A DNA stretch of 64,000 nucleotides from Rhynchopus sp. YZ270_cl-10 (lineage: Eukaryota > Euglenozoa > Diplonemea > Diplonemida > Diplonemidae). The DNA lies in assembly GCA_964035575.1 (NCBI GenBank), contig OZ037860.1, positions 203,689 through 267,688 of the forward strand, given 5' to 3'. Below, in pieces: positions 33,432-43,806 of the stretch. Position 1 is the first letter of the stretch; the number at the start of each line of letters is the position of its first letter. The position numbers and the translations under genes are program-made. The notes under the pieces are model-generated. The model made no database searches, was not told the DNA's origin, and was given only the letters and a program-made list of their open reading frames with translations.

Positions 33432-34853
33432 TCATAACGACATTGTGTACGGAGAGGCGACGTTGGGTGAAGCGTTGCAGACCTGTGCAAACATATGCAT
33501 TTGGTCGTGGAGGTTGATAGGCTTCTGCTGGATGATGTGCGTAGCTGGGTTGGCGAAGTATTGCGTCTGGGGGAGAGGGGGCGCGCCTGGGTCGAGAGTG
33601 AAGGCTTGTGGGGAAGGGATGTGGGTGTGCATCATTGGCTGACTGTGCTGCTGCTGTTGCTGTACGTGCAACGAATGCTGTGGTGGCGTAACAGGAACCT
33701 GTTGAACCTGCTGCACCTGAGGCATTTGCTGTACAAGAAGCATCGGTTGTTGTCCATACTGCACAGGTGTGACGTATTGAGGAAACGTCGCTGGGACCAC
33801 CACAAATGGCATAGACACAGGGTGCCCTGTTGGTGCAGGTGCAATGTGCTGTACTGGTGTCTGGACGGCGGAGGAGGAGTAGTCCTGCTGGTAGGATGGC
33901 TGCGGTGGGGTGGCTGCTGGTGTGGGTGTGGGTGCGGTCTTGGTAGGGAGGGGAGTGCCTGTGGGGACGCAGGGGCCTGAGCATTTGTCAGTGTCGGAGG
34001 AGTCGTTGACGCAGAGGATGAGTGCCTGGTGCACCATGTCGAAGCGTGCCTCTGCACCCTTCCCCATGCGCACCACAGTGATCTTCTTCGTCCCACTCTC
34101 CAGCCGGCTCGTCGCAGTACGGATCGCACGCGCTGTCAGCAAAAAGCTATGCCGGTCGCTTGTTGTGAAGCCCGTCTCGCCATGCACACAGAGCTTCCAC
34201 ACAACAGGCAGGTACGTGTTGCAGAACTCGCTTGCAGTCCCCATCCCGCACACAGTGAATCCAAGCATGTCCATCGACATGCATTCAAACCCCAATGCCA
34301 CATCGAGCTTGCACTTCAATGCTGCAGGCGCCTCGTTGGGGCTGTGCGGGCCAAGCATTCTCACACCTGGCAGAAAGGCGTCGATGAGCTTTCCTGAGGA
34401 TTGGTGTTCATGAAGGTGGATGAGGTGAGGTGGGTGGTGGTGGTGTACCTGTGGGCGGTGATCTGCATGTTTCTTCCAAGAGTTGCTTCAAGAACGCGAC
34501 GGTACGAAGCTTCTCTTCCGCACTGTCATGCACAATCTTGCACACCTGTTTTGGTGATAGTGGACGTTACAGAAAAACGACAGAAAATAGTAGTTGAAAC
34601 CAACGCATCTCAGTCGAAACAACAAAAGAGATCCATATCCATACCTCACGATGCGAGACGAGCTCCCTCGGAGACACGTAAGCCTCGACTTCGGACCAGA
34701 TATCCGCAAAGATGACACTGCGTGGGAGGTTGTGTGTGTGTCGTTGGGAAGGAGATGCTTTTTTAATTTTTACCCCTGCAAAATAGAATAAGACATATCA
34801 AGAAGCGTCAACAGCTCTTGAACAGTCTCTCGGTGGTGAACATCGTCAAAACC
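33432..34853 (-). CDS. Multi-exon protein with P/Q-rich tail, family unknown
   Basis: I do not recognise the family. Exons with consistent phases are 34774-34853, 34645-34717, 34449-34545 and 33432-34393. The introns are short (about 55-100 nt) and GT-AG, with GTATGG/GTACAC/GTAAAA donors. The first about 210 residues look globular and mostly helical (for example VCKIVHDSAEEKLR and KLIDAFLPGVRML), with several Cys. The last about 150 residues are rich in Pro, Gln, Thr and Val and probably disordered. The 5' end is uncertain. The first listed exon is open back to an AG at 34854 with no in-frame ATG before residue 20 (34796), so either translation begins there or a further exon lies upstream. 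A short MGARQSK frame near 34972 does not join it in phase. Confidence 0.5.
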
Positions 34854-35315
34854 CTAGAGAAAAGCGTCCCCATATGGGGGTAGGCTTAGAAAGCCTCTTC
34901 GCTGATAAACCAAAGGGAAAACAAATTTTATTCGTAAAAAAATTCTACCATACTTGCTTTGTCTGGCACCCATGGTTGCTGAGAAGAGTAAAAAAGAGAC
35001 GCAAGGGGAAAGAAGAAAAAAAAGAGGCCGAAGAAATTCGAGTGAAGAAAGATGCCAACAAAGCACGACTTGTGCAAAAGCTCAGTCGGTTGTTTGCAAA
35101 GGGATGGGGTATGGGGGAGGGGTTCCCTGTGAAAAAGCTTCTAGGTTTTTTTGCTGCTTTTTTTTTGTTCTGTGTAAGTAACCCTGGACAAATGGGTTCA
35201 AGCGAGAGAAGTTGCTGTGTTTGCTTGTGTAGACTGTCAGGAGGATGGTGCAGAGGGGGAGGGATGAGGCAGGCATGGGGGGAAGAGGGTGCCGAACGCA
35301 GCAAATGGAGAACGT

Positions 35316-36976
35316 ATGTTTGTGGCCTTACTGGGAAAGCAGAACGCGCTGTACTTGGATGTCCGCAAAGCACGCCTGAACGAGCTTGCTGCTCAGACAG
35401 ACAAAAAGTACAAGAAAATTGCAAGTGATTTGGTGGAAGTACGGTGGTGAATTCGACGGCAACACCAAGATGCAGAACTTTTTCCGGGCTCTCACGCGGT
35501 TGCAGGAGTTTGACTTTGCTAAGGCAAGGGCGCATGTTGTTCCTAGCAAGTGGACCGGTAACAACGGTGTCGTTGGTCGTGTACCGCGAGAAGGAGGAAA
35601 CCAGAACGAGGATGATAGAAAACAAGCGAATGAGTTTGTGAGGGCGGGACGCAAACCAGCGCCGAAAATTCAGCAGAGAGAAAACGACAGAAAACGTGAC
35701 CACAGAGATGAGCTGTACGTCTCAATTTCATTCCTTTCCAGATTTTGATATCTGTTGGTTTATGGGGGCGTGCTTTCTTCTGCTTCACCGAACTGCGTAC
35801 TGCGAGGCAAGGTATCTGGATGACATAGGACAATATGAGGCACTGATACAGAGACATAAACGCACGACGGTGTTTTCTCACCCTAGTAAAAAGAATGGTA
35901 CGTTTGTTTGTAAGGGGGCTTCACCCCTTTGGCCGTCAGCCCAGAGTCGAAAAGCTCTGGTTCACATTGGGGGGGAGGTGTGCGAGCTGTGCGCAAGAGA
36001 AACTGTTACCCTGCTCTGGCACTATGAACATCAACACAAAGCAGAGTGGCGGAGGCTTTGCCGAAAAAGTATCGGTTTTTTTTTGTCAGCGTCACGCTTG
36101 ATTCGTAGGTTACAATCATTGAATCGATGGAAAAAAAAATACGTTCTTGAATTAGAGACGCAACGTTCCCTGCTGTTGTTCCAACCACACAACACACTAT
36201 CCCTTACACTCTCTCTCTCAGCGCTCGAAGCAAGATTCATAGTTTTTTTTTTTTTTTTTTGAAAAAAAATTGTTGGAGTAGTGTAGTTGCCTCGGCGGTT
36301 GGTGTTGCCACAGCTGTGCAATCCTTCACTTTCCAAAAGTTTTCAACTTACCTTCCTTCACCCCCCTGTAAGGGCAACCGTAGGTGAAGTAAGGTATAGT
36401 ATTGAAATCGATGTGGGGGGGGAGTAAAGGGTCAATTTTACAAAACCAGATTTTGAGGAAAATTTTAGCCGAAAATGGGCCCCACGTATAAGGAACCGGG
36501 CTCATATTTCTCAAAATTTAAGTGGTCAAAAAATTGTCCAATTTTCGAGATTGACCCCACCACTGCACGGGCGGATCCCAAAAATGCAAATAAGGACCCT
36601 TTTAAATTTGTTCTCTTGAAATGTGTAATTTCATGTTTTCGCGAAAAAAATAACAACTGATCCTACAAGGGTTGAAGGAAGGTGGTTGAAAACAACAATA
36701 ACAACAAGGACAAGTAATTGCTAAGAAAAAAGCGGGTGTGCTGTGGAAAACTCCGCGCGATTTTCGAAACCACCGTAGCATCCTGGCGATTTGCTGGTGT
36801 GATCGATGGTTGTAGTCTGTGCATTCTGTGTTCCTTCCGCACTGCTCCAACGACGACTACAATGTGGGGAGCCTGTGGACAAAAACGAGCTGGACCACGC
36901 CGAGCCGGCCGAGCGGGCGTCCAACAACGCTATCGAGCAGATGGTGCTGGACGAAGAGGACAGCCCCCCTTCTTGA
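35316..36976 (+). other. Plus-strand coding-looking stretches, unidentified
   Basis: Against the direction of all recognised genes, three plus-strand stretches have gene-like amino-acid composition. They are 35316-35450 (44 residues, MFVALLGKQNALYLDVRKA...), 35453-35748 (Lys/Arg/Asn-rich, with NFFRALTRLQEFDFAKARAH) and 36806-36976 (56 residues, ending in an acidic MVLDEEDSPPS). I recognise no family. They could be exons of a plus-strand gene or relics of one. They are listed only as observed frames, with no joined model proposed. Confidence 0.35.
36339..36693. mobile_element. 0.35-kb MITE-like repeat, copy 1
   Basis: The ends pair as inverted repeats: GTTTTCAAC plus CCTTCCTTCA on the left, and TGAAGGAAGG plus GTTGAAAAC on the right. 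The interior, with landmarks AAGTAAGGTATAGTATTGAA and GCACGGGCGGATCCCAAAAA, recurs at 43401-43734 at roughly 85% identity by eye. There is no coding capacity and no clear target duplication. Confidence 0.7.
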
Positions 36977-37667
36977 ACGTTTCAGATGCTGGCGTCCCAG
37001 TGGGTCTGGCAGTGTACGAAGAGCGTTAGCATACCTGCAGAAGAGCAGAATGCTGGGCTTATTGTAGATTATTTCTACAGGATGGAGTTCCACATCACAC
37101 CCCGTTTTTTTTCCGATAGCAATTACTTGTTTTTTTTTTGCTCCAGTCATTTTGCCTTTGCCGGTTTACAAAACCGTTGGTCTCACCCTCCCGAAATGCA
37201 AAAAAAAAACACCAAACACAAGAAACCGCCAACTGATCTCTTTAAGACATACGTATTTTTCGTACAATGCACGCCAAATTAGGGGTCAAAATTCTATTTG
37301 GCGCAAAGAGGGGTTTTCAAGGGGGGAATCGTTGTTGTCCGAGATCAATCGTTGGCTTGCTTTGTGTTTATAAGATGATCCCAAGCCTCTTTCTTAGAAA
37401 AAAAAAACAAAAAAAAAACCTCATGAAATGTACTTCATTGTGCATTCATCTATGGGCATTTCCCTTTGCAGAAGTCCCTAACTCACAACTGTGCTATTCT
37501 CACTTTGGATCTGAGTCAATTGAAAACGAATGCACACAGAGTAAAAGAGAGAGATGAAGAGAGAGCAAGGTAAGAGGTTGACGAGTAACGCGGAAGTGCA
37601 ACAGGAAACAAAAGTTCCCCCTTTTTGTCCTGGGAAAAAACAACACACAGCAGGACAAAAAGAAGGG

Positions 37668-37698
<31 letters not shown>

Positions 37699-38321
37699 CG
37701 ACAGCAATGAGGAGAAAAATAAATTGTGATATGTGGTTGGGTTTTAAATTTCCCTTCATTTGTATACTTAACCATACAACACACAAAGAGGGTGCACAGC
37801 ACTATGCACATGCTTGCAAGATTACACGGGTTCACAACACGTTAGTTCATTTTTTTTTTTTCCTTCGTTCAGGAACTGGTCTAGGGTATTCCCTAAATCA
37901 ATTCATTTTTTTAAATTTTTGCAGTTGTATCGAAAAATCGCACCCAATAACCCTGAAGTGGGTATTGGGGGGGATGAGGGTGGGGTGGGGGGGATGGCGG
38001 GTTTCGAAAAATGTTCAGTTCTTTTCATAAAATTGCACAAAAAAAATGGGGGGACACGAATAAATATTTTTTTCTGTTGGGATGAAATTGGTCCTCCACA
38101 AGGAGTACAACACATCTTGCAAAAAAAAAAAAAAATTGAAGATTTGTAAGATGAACCTCAGCCATGCTCGGTCACCTACAAAAGACACGAGAAAAACGGG
38201 AGGGGGGTTTTTTTTTCGAAACTTTTTTTTTTTTTTTTTTGAATATCAATTTTGTTGCGTTCTTTTCCCCCGAGAGACTAGAAAACCCTGTTTTTTTGTA
38301 TTTGGTTCGCCGCCCCGCAAC
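36977..38321. other. Spacer upstream of the SUMF2-like gene's 3' end
   Basis: About 1.3 kb. It contains a (GA)n run near 37671-37694, long A/T and G tracts and one AGATGAA cassette (38149-38177). No supportable gene. Confidence 0.5.
38149..38177 (+). repeat. Stem-loop cassette, AGATGAA family
   Basis: AGATGAACCTCAGC, a two-base loop region CAT, then GCTCGGTCACC. Both arms have changed relative to the CTAAGC form. Confidence 0.5.
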
Positions 38322-39473
38322 CTATTTGCCTCCCTGGGCCTTCTTTTCTTCTTCCTCCTGGAGCTTCTTGAGGTGTGCGCGCTGTTCGCGGATTTCCTTC
38401 GGGGTTGCGACACTTGCACCAAGGCCAAGACGCTTCATGTAGTCTCTCAGGCCGTCTGTGCCTTCCTCTTCTGCAATGGCTTGGAGCAGGCTTTGGTCCT
38501 TGAGTGCAGCCTTTCCTCCAATACCACGTGTCTTGTCAGGCTTGGGGGCTCCCTCGTCGCCGTCCTTGACACATCTGAACCCGGTGTTGTGCGAACCGGA
38601 GTCAATTTCCTGCCCCATTCTGGTGCTCACCCGTGCCAAATGGTTGGTCCTCCCTGTACGAGAGTCAACGAAGGAGCCTCCCTTCAGCACGACCTTCAGC
38701 GGCTGCTCTCCTGCGGCTTTCGAAAAGATGGTTTCGGTCCACTCCCACACATTCCCGACCATCCCGTAGACGCCCAGGTGGTTTGCAGGGTACGCTGTGA
38801 CCGGGGAGGTGCCGACGTAGCCGTCCTTCTTCTCGTTGCCGTCGGGGAATTTTCCCTGCCAGACGTTCATCATGTGTTCTTTGTTTTTCCCGCGGTGGTC
38901 CTCGCCCCAGGGGTATGTGGTGAAGCGCTGTCCGCGGGCGGCGTGCTCCCATTCGGTTTCGTAGGGGACGCGGGCATTGCGCCATTTGCAGTAGGCCTCG
39001 GCGTCGGGGAGGCCGACGTGGACAACGGGGTGGTCGCCTCTGTCGGCAATGGAGGAGTCGGGGCCTTCGGGGTGCTGCCAGGAGGCACCCTCGACGGCAA
39101 GCCAGTGGGCAGCGTTGTCGAGAGCCTGCGCGGTCTTCTTGACCTCGTCGGAGGCAAGGCTGGACAGCACAAAGGACCATCCGTACGCCTTCTCGGCCAC
39201 CGTAGCGTACTTCGTTGCGTCCACGAAGGCGCGGAATTGGTCGTTCGTGACAGACGTCGCGTCCACATGGAACGGCTTCACGTACCACTCCCAGCTTGGG
39301 CCCTCCCCATCCGCATTGTCCGTGCGCGCCACATCGTCAGATCCGATCCTCGAGATGCCTCCGTCCAGGTGCACCATGCCCTCGTACTCATCTACGTACT
39401 CCTCGTCTTCAGCATCCTCGCAGAAGACTGCGCAGACGAGAACCAGCAAAGAGAGGGAAGAGAGGGATCGCAT
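38322..39473 (-). CDS. SUMF2-like (formylglycine-generating enzyme paralogue), secretory
   Basis: A 383-residue single-exon protein with a cleavable signal peptide (about residues 1-19, ending VFC/ED) and an FGE-sulfatase domain. Landmarks are PFHVDATSVTNDQF, HPVVHVGLPDAEAYCKWRNARVP, TEWEHAARG, YPWG and GMVGNVWEW, ending TGFRCVKD. In active formylglycine-generating enzymes, two Cys follow the GGSF strand and oxidise sulfatases. Here that segment reads KGGSFVDSRTGRTNHLARV and has no Cys, as in the SUMF2/pFGE branch. It is therefore probably an ER-lumen binding or regulatory paralogue rather than an active oxidase. The C-terminal about 70 residues form a charged helical extension without a KDEL-type signal. 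CCCTGCAG lies about 25 nt before the ATG. Confidence 0.85.
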   Translation of the reverse strand: MRSLSSLSLLVLVCAVFCEDAEDEEYVDEYEGMVHLDGGISRIGSDDVARTDNADGEGPSWEWYVKPFHVDATSVTNDQFRAFVDATKYATVAEKAYGWSFVLSSLASDEVKKTAQALDNAAHWLAVEGASWQHPEGPDSSIADRGDHPVVHVGLPDAEAYCKWRNARVPYETEWEHAARGQRFTTYPWGEDHRGKNKEHMMNVWQGKFPDGNEKKDGYVGTSPVTAYPANHLGVYGMVGNVWEWTETIFSKAAGEQPLKVVLKGGSFVDSRTGRTNHLARVSTRMGQEIDSGSHNTGFRCVKDGDEGAPKPDKTRGIGGKAALKDQSLLQAIAEEEGTDGLRDYMKRLGLGASVATPKEIREQRAHLKKLQEEEEKKAQGGK

Positions 39474-40177
39474 TGGAAAAGGGGGGGTATTGTTCTGCAG
39501 GGTGGCGTGGATGGGAAGTGGGAAGGTGGAGGGGTGCAGGGAGGTGGTGGGGTGGGAAGGTATCAGGGATAAAGGTGGGGTGCTTTGTATGTAGATCATA
39601 TACATGTTGTATTGGAAAATTTTGGTAAAAGAGGAGAAGTGGAAGACAACAAACAGGTGCAGAGAGAGGTGTCCAAAAAAGCCCAAGAATGTTCCGCAAG
39701 TTTGCTGTTCACGCCGTGTGGATAAGGAGGAGGGCAAAGTGCCGTCTTCCATCAGAGCAACAAACGATCCGTTTTTCAAGAAAACGTCTAAAGTGTTTGT
39801 GTCTTCACAAAAAGTATGCAGACACGGCCACACAGCTCTTGCAGGACAGTTGGCTATCGGACAAGTCTGTGCACAAAATAAGTTGTCTCACAACACCCTA
39901 AAAGTTCAAGAAATGTAACATTTCACCAAAAAAGGAGAAAATGTGTGTCTTTCTTTTGGACACTTATAACGCCACGCGCAATCACAAGCAATGCCGCAAC
40001 GCAGCACATCATCAAGGTGCACAACGCAAAGCAAGCTTAACAGAAAGTGTAAAAAGCGAAAAGTGAAAAGTGAAAAGTGAAAAGCAAAGATCGAGATAAG
40101 GTTTATATCGTTTCGTTTCGTTTCGGCTCACTGCCCGAGCGACGTGTTTCCATAAAATAAAACACTGAACGTATTTT
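39474..40177. other. Spacer holding GILT 3' UTR and SUMF2-like 5' leader
   Basis: About 0.7 kb. Near 40050-40080 there are AAGTGAAA repeats, and near 40111-40125 CGTTT repeats. If the GILT gene is a selenoprotein, its SECIS element should lie here on the minus strand. A GTGA-stem-CGAT arrangement at about 39856-39890 has the right end quartets but a short stem and no apical AA, so I do not call it. Confidence 0.4.
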
Positions 40178-40807
40178 CTACGCGAACGAGCGCGTGATGT
40201 TCAGTGCCGGAGAGTCGTTCACAGCGGAGCAACATGGCGGCTTTGTTCCTGTCCACAGGTTGCACACAATCTCGGTGATCTGACTGGGGTTCTTAATTTC
40301 CTTCCCGTTTCCAACGAAGTACGGGGTGTAGGGGATGTGCTGCTTAGCCGTCTTCGCACCTGCAATGTTGATGAGGTCAGCGCCGTGGCTGCCAGACATG
40401 CATGTCTGGATCGACGACCAGTCAAGGCTCTGTGCCTCGGCACACTTCTGCATGTCGGCAGTCGCCTCCCTTGTGTTCTCCACACATTCGGCAAACGTCA
40501 TGTACTTGATCACATCGTAGTTGGTGAGGTCCATCACACACGCCTCAGCCATGTTGGCCGAGCACTCAGTGGGGCCGTGCTGGCACACAATCTCCCCGCT
40601 CTCGTTGCGTGCGTTCCCGTACGGCACGTAGTCCCAGTTCATGATCGTCAGAATCCCGTCCCCCTTGAGCACTTTCATCACGGGGTCCATGGACTCCTTG
40701 CATCCGGGTCACATAGCCTCAGTGTACCAAGTCACGTTCGTCTTCTCCTGGGCGGAGACGGAGACAAACGCGAGGGACGCCAACACAACAGCCTGGAGGG
40801 TCTGCAT
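40178..40807 (-). CDS. GILT-family thiol reductase with in-frame UGA at the catalytic Cys: probable selenoprotein
   Basis: A gamma-interferon-inducible lysosomal thiol reductase homologue of 209 residues, counting one in-frame UGA. The signal peptide is about residues 1-19. The active-site region reads WYTEAM-U-PGC-KES: UGA codon 33 (40709-40711) takes the place of the first Cys of the family CxxC, with Cys36 present, giving UxxC. Downstream are VPYGNA (61-66) and the family signature CQHGPTEC (75-82) with more paired Cys. The rest of the frame is open to a TAG. GILT proteins reduce disulfides of proteins unfolding in lysosomes. UGA falling on the one residue most often replaced by selenocysteine argues for Sec insertion. 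A nonsense mutation or sequence error remains possible, because I could not find a convincing SECIS. An AG acceptor (TCCACAG) lies upstream. Confidence 0.85.
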
Positions 40808-40969
40808 TATCGTACAAAGGTTTTGTGTGGGTTCTGTGGAGTGCTGGGTGGGGGTGGGGTGGAGGGGCTGGGGGGAGAACAAGAGTGCTGTGGTCTGTCT
40901 TTTTGTCTAGCTTCTACTGTGGTTTGCTGGTTATAGCAATTCAAGGGTGTGGAAGGGGGTGGTGGGGTG

Positions 40970-41225
40970 TCACCGGTCGTACGCACCAGAGCCCTGCGTG
41001 TCGCGTGTGTCACCTTCCCACTGTTTTATGATTTTCACGAGTTTGTGGTTGTTGCGTTCGTATGCGTCAAGCCGGCCTTCCTGTTGTGAAACGTCAAATG
41101 CACATTGTAGAAAGAGCTAAAGGGGAACATACCAGCGTTCTCGAGATCCTGCTGATCGCTTGACGTATCTCACGTGTCGAGCACGTTTCAAGGTTCAAGT
41201 GGACACATGACGGGTCACCGTCCAT
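40970..41225 (-). CDS. 67-residue helical protein, two exons
   Basis: A small gene found by reading the minus strand between the GILT and methyltransferase genes. Exon 1 is 41133-41225 (31 codons) and exon 2 is 40970-41080 (36 codons plus TGA). The 52-nt intron has a GTATGT donor and an AACAG acceptor in phase 0. The protein begins MDGDPSCVHLNLETC and continues as a charged amphipathic helix (REIRQAISRISRTL joined to EGRLDAYERNNHKLV) with a polar C-terminus. GTCAG stands about 24 nt before the ATG, matching the other genes. I recognise no family; a subunit of a coiled-coil complex is possible. Codon use and splice-site quality make it likely real despite its size. Confidence 0.7.
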
Positions 41226-41643
41226 CCTCTCTTGTGTATAGGGGCCTGACATTGTTTCAAGCACCCGAGAGAGTTCCTATGGGGTTTGGGGTGGGTTGTG
41301 TAGGTATGGGATATGGTGACAACTACAACGAGAACGGTACACTCAAGGCCAGCGACAGTGCACCACAGTATTCGCCCCGTATTGGGAACACACCCGAATA
41401 GGATCCGAATATGGCCCAGGAATTTTGAGATCCGAAAAAAGGCCGAATACGAATTCGCCTTCCGGGTATGCCTAGAGCAGCCGATAGTAGGAATAAGATG
41501 AAATCCGTTGGAAAATCCCTAAAAAGTTAGTCATATTCTAAGTTGTATTCGTCTGCACTTTCATCACAGAATTTTCCCTTTTTGGTGAACCCTTTTAATT
41601 TACGAAAAAAAAAACATTTATATCTTGTAAAAGACGTTTAATT

Positions 41644-42726
41644 TTAATCCCACTCATGAAGATAGATTCCTGTGGAGCGGAGCTTGCGTTCTAGATCGAG
41701 ACATGCGAAGGAACGTATCCAGGCACGTGGTATGAAACGCCCCTTTGCGACGTCTGCTAGGTCGTAGGCGGCTTTGGTGATTTTGCCGTGACATTCGATG
41801 AAGATTTCGTCTATCAGCTCGATGGCACCTGTGGCAAAGAGACGGTCGAAGACACGCCACTCCGCGTCCTCGATGTCCATCTTCACTACAAGAAAGTCCT
41901 CTACCGCCACGTTCCGTATCAACCAGTCTGCGTAGTCCACTGCACGCACTGTGATGCTCTTCTCCACACTCCCGCTCTCAGACGCTTCATCCGAGCTGGC
42001 GTCAAACTCCTCCTTTCCTCCCGTCGCATGCGCGGCTGCAGCTGTGCCCTCAACAGTGATGGTGGTATTGCTATCCCAAATGGCCAACGTATTCCAATCA
42101 ACCCACGACGGATACAGATGCTCATGACTCGCATTAATGTCAAATGCATGAAATCTGAACTTCTCCGCCCCAGGATAGCCACACAAAAAATCGATGGTGC
42201 TTCCAAAGGCGCGTTTCACTGTGTTACGCATAAGATGTCTCGCACCGAGGTCATTGAAAATCCATTTTTTTGCCTCCCAGGGCCCTTCGTCTACAAAGGA
42301 GCGGGGAACGATTTTGTCGAATGCTTTGAATGACTTCATGGACTCTACAGGGAGGGTTACAAGAGTGTCGCCTGAGACGGAGCGGAATGGGAGCAAGAGT
42401 GCGTCTTGCATAGCATTGTAGTACTTCCGCCGCCATGAATATTTGCAGTATCTGCAGTGAATTATGATGCGGCGGGGTTGGAGGACACGGCCTTCATACT
42501 CCGTGATCGTGTTGAGACGTGCCATGACCCAGCCTATGGAGTATGCACGGCGCTTGCCGCTCTCGACCATGAACAGTTTTGGGTTGTAACGCAAAGGGTC
42601 GCGTTTGTCGCGGAGTACAGCCTTCATTTCTGTTGCCTCCTCGCCACCTAGCTTCAGATACCCGGGGGTAGCATTGACAGGGAGGGAGAAGAGGAAGAGG
42701 AGGAAGAGGAGACGAAAGAAATGCAT
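41644..42726 (-). CDS. FkbM-like methyltransferase, secreted or luminal
   Basis: A 360-residue single-exon protein. It starts with a signal peptide (MHFFRLLFLLFLFSLP, cleaved about residue 20). The C-terminal half resembles FkbM-type SAM-dependent methyltransferases: the stretch ending VVKMDIEDAEW, then FDRLFATGAIELIDEIFIECH. In that family the Asp-Ile-Glu stretch closes a strand of the Rossmann fold. The glycine-rich SAM loop is not obvious, so activity is uncertain. The first half has Cys/His and aromatic residues (HCRYCKYSWRRKYY) and is unassigned. Such proteins often act on glycans or small molecules in the secretory route. The ATG at 42726 was chosen because it begins the signal peptide; the frame is open further upstream only through A/T-rich sequence. 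Confidence 0.6.
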   Translation of the reverse strand: MHFFRLLFLLFLFSLPVNATPGYLKLGGEEATEMKAVLRDKRDPLRYNPKLFMVESGKRRAYSIGWVMARLNTITEYEGRVLQPRRIIIHCRYCKYSWRRKYYNAMQDALLLPFRSVSGDTLVTLPVESMKSFKAFDKIVPRSFVDEGPWEAKKWIFNDLGARHLMRNTVKRAFGSTIDFLCGYPGAEKFRFHAFDINASHEHLYPSWVDWNTLAIWDSNTTITVEGTAAAAHATGGKEEFDASSDEASESGSVEKSITVRAVDYADWLIRNVAVEDFLVVKMDIEDAEWRVFDRLFATGAIELIDEIFIECHGKITKAAYDLADVAKGRFIPRAWIRSFACLDLERKLRSTGIYLHEWD

Positions 42727-43400
42727 TGTGTAATGACTCAGCTCATGGTTTCTTGGTGGAATTTTTGTGCTGAAAATGGGGGGGTGAAGTGGAGAGGGAT
42801 GGGGTTTGAGGAAGATTATTAGATAGAGGTAATTATGAAGGGGGAAGATGATTTTTTTTAAAAACTGCCGCACAAAAAAAAAAAGTGTTTTACAACATAG
42901 AGCCGTGTGCTGTGGTTGCGGTGAGAAAAAAATAACGTTCTTATAAGGTTTAACTACAGTACTCCAATGTTTGGCGTTCAAAAAAAAAAAAAGGTGGAGT
43001 TGAAATACAAAGCCCTCGTGAACAGTGTACCTTGGTACAATGAGAGGCTGTACCGGGGGGGTGGACACCCCAACCATGCAGTCCTACAATCCATTTCGTG
43101 GTCAAAAAAGGTCGCAAAATTACCCTAAAAATCTCTAAATTTGCCTTATTTGGAACGCCAATTTATTTGGAGTACTGTAAGTTTGTACACAAAAACGAGG
43201 AAGAGCAAAGGCATATTGCCCAAGGAAGGGGAGACGTTTTATTTATTTTCCCTCTGTTTTTCTCAGACATGGAACTACTTCCCACACGGGGACAAACAAA
43301 AAAAATAAACTGGTTTTGAGAAAAACAAAAAAAAAAAAACGGAAGGCGTTGTGACCCCACAAACAACAGCCCTTTTGTTTGAAATCAGATACATTTTTTT
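42727..43400. other. Spacer with dispersed 105-bp repeat
   Basis: About 0.7 kb. The stretch 43002-43106 (landmarks ACAAAGCCCTC, GTACCTTGGTACAATGAG, TCCTACAATCCATTTCGTGG) recurs at 23016-23125. Its end also recurs at about 55850-55885. No gene seen. Confidence 0.6.
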
Positions 43401-43734
43401 TTTCCACAACCTTCCTTCGCCACCCCTTGTAGGGTAACCAAAGGTAAAGTAAGGTATAGTATTGAAATCAATGTATGAGGGTAAGGGTTCAATTTTACAA
43501 ACCCAGATTTTGATGAAAATTTCGGAAAAATGGACCCCACCTATTAGTGACTGGGCTCATATTTTTCAAAATTTAAGAAGTCAAAAAAATTGTCCAATTT
43601 TCAACCTTGACCCCACCATTGCACGGGCGGATCCCAAAAATGCAAAATAATGACCCTTTTTAATTTGTTCCCTTAAAATGTGTTACTTCAGGGGAAAAAA
43701 CTAACCCTACATGGGTTGAAGGTGTGTGGAAAAA
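43401..43734. mobile_element. 0.33-kb MITE-like repeat, copy 2
   Basis: Same family and orientation as 36339-36693. The ends are TTTCCACA plus ACCTTCCTTC on the left and TTGAAGG plus TGTGTGGAAA on the right, which pair. The interior is about 85% alike by eye, with small indels. Confidence 0.7.
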
Positions 43735-43760
43735 CAAGAAAGGTTTGTGATGTTTTTTTT

Positions 43761-43806
43761 GAAAACTTGGTTGTATTAGTGTAGCCACCCTAGAGTGTGC
43801 TCCACT
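43761..43806 (-). repeat. Stem-loop cassette, GAAAACTTG/TTAGTGTAG subfamily
   Basis: Same core as the copies at 17008, 19680 and 24223, between T tracts. Confidence 0.7.

Noticed and set aside
34945-35703. 252-codon minus-strand frame
   Set aside because: No domain and a composition typical of a shadow. The plus strand of the same DNA looks more coding.
39856-39890. Possible SECIS for the GILT gene
   Set aside because: It has GTGA and CGAT ends, but the stem is only about 5-8 bp and the apical AA is missing. Not strong enough to annotate.
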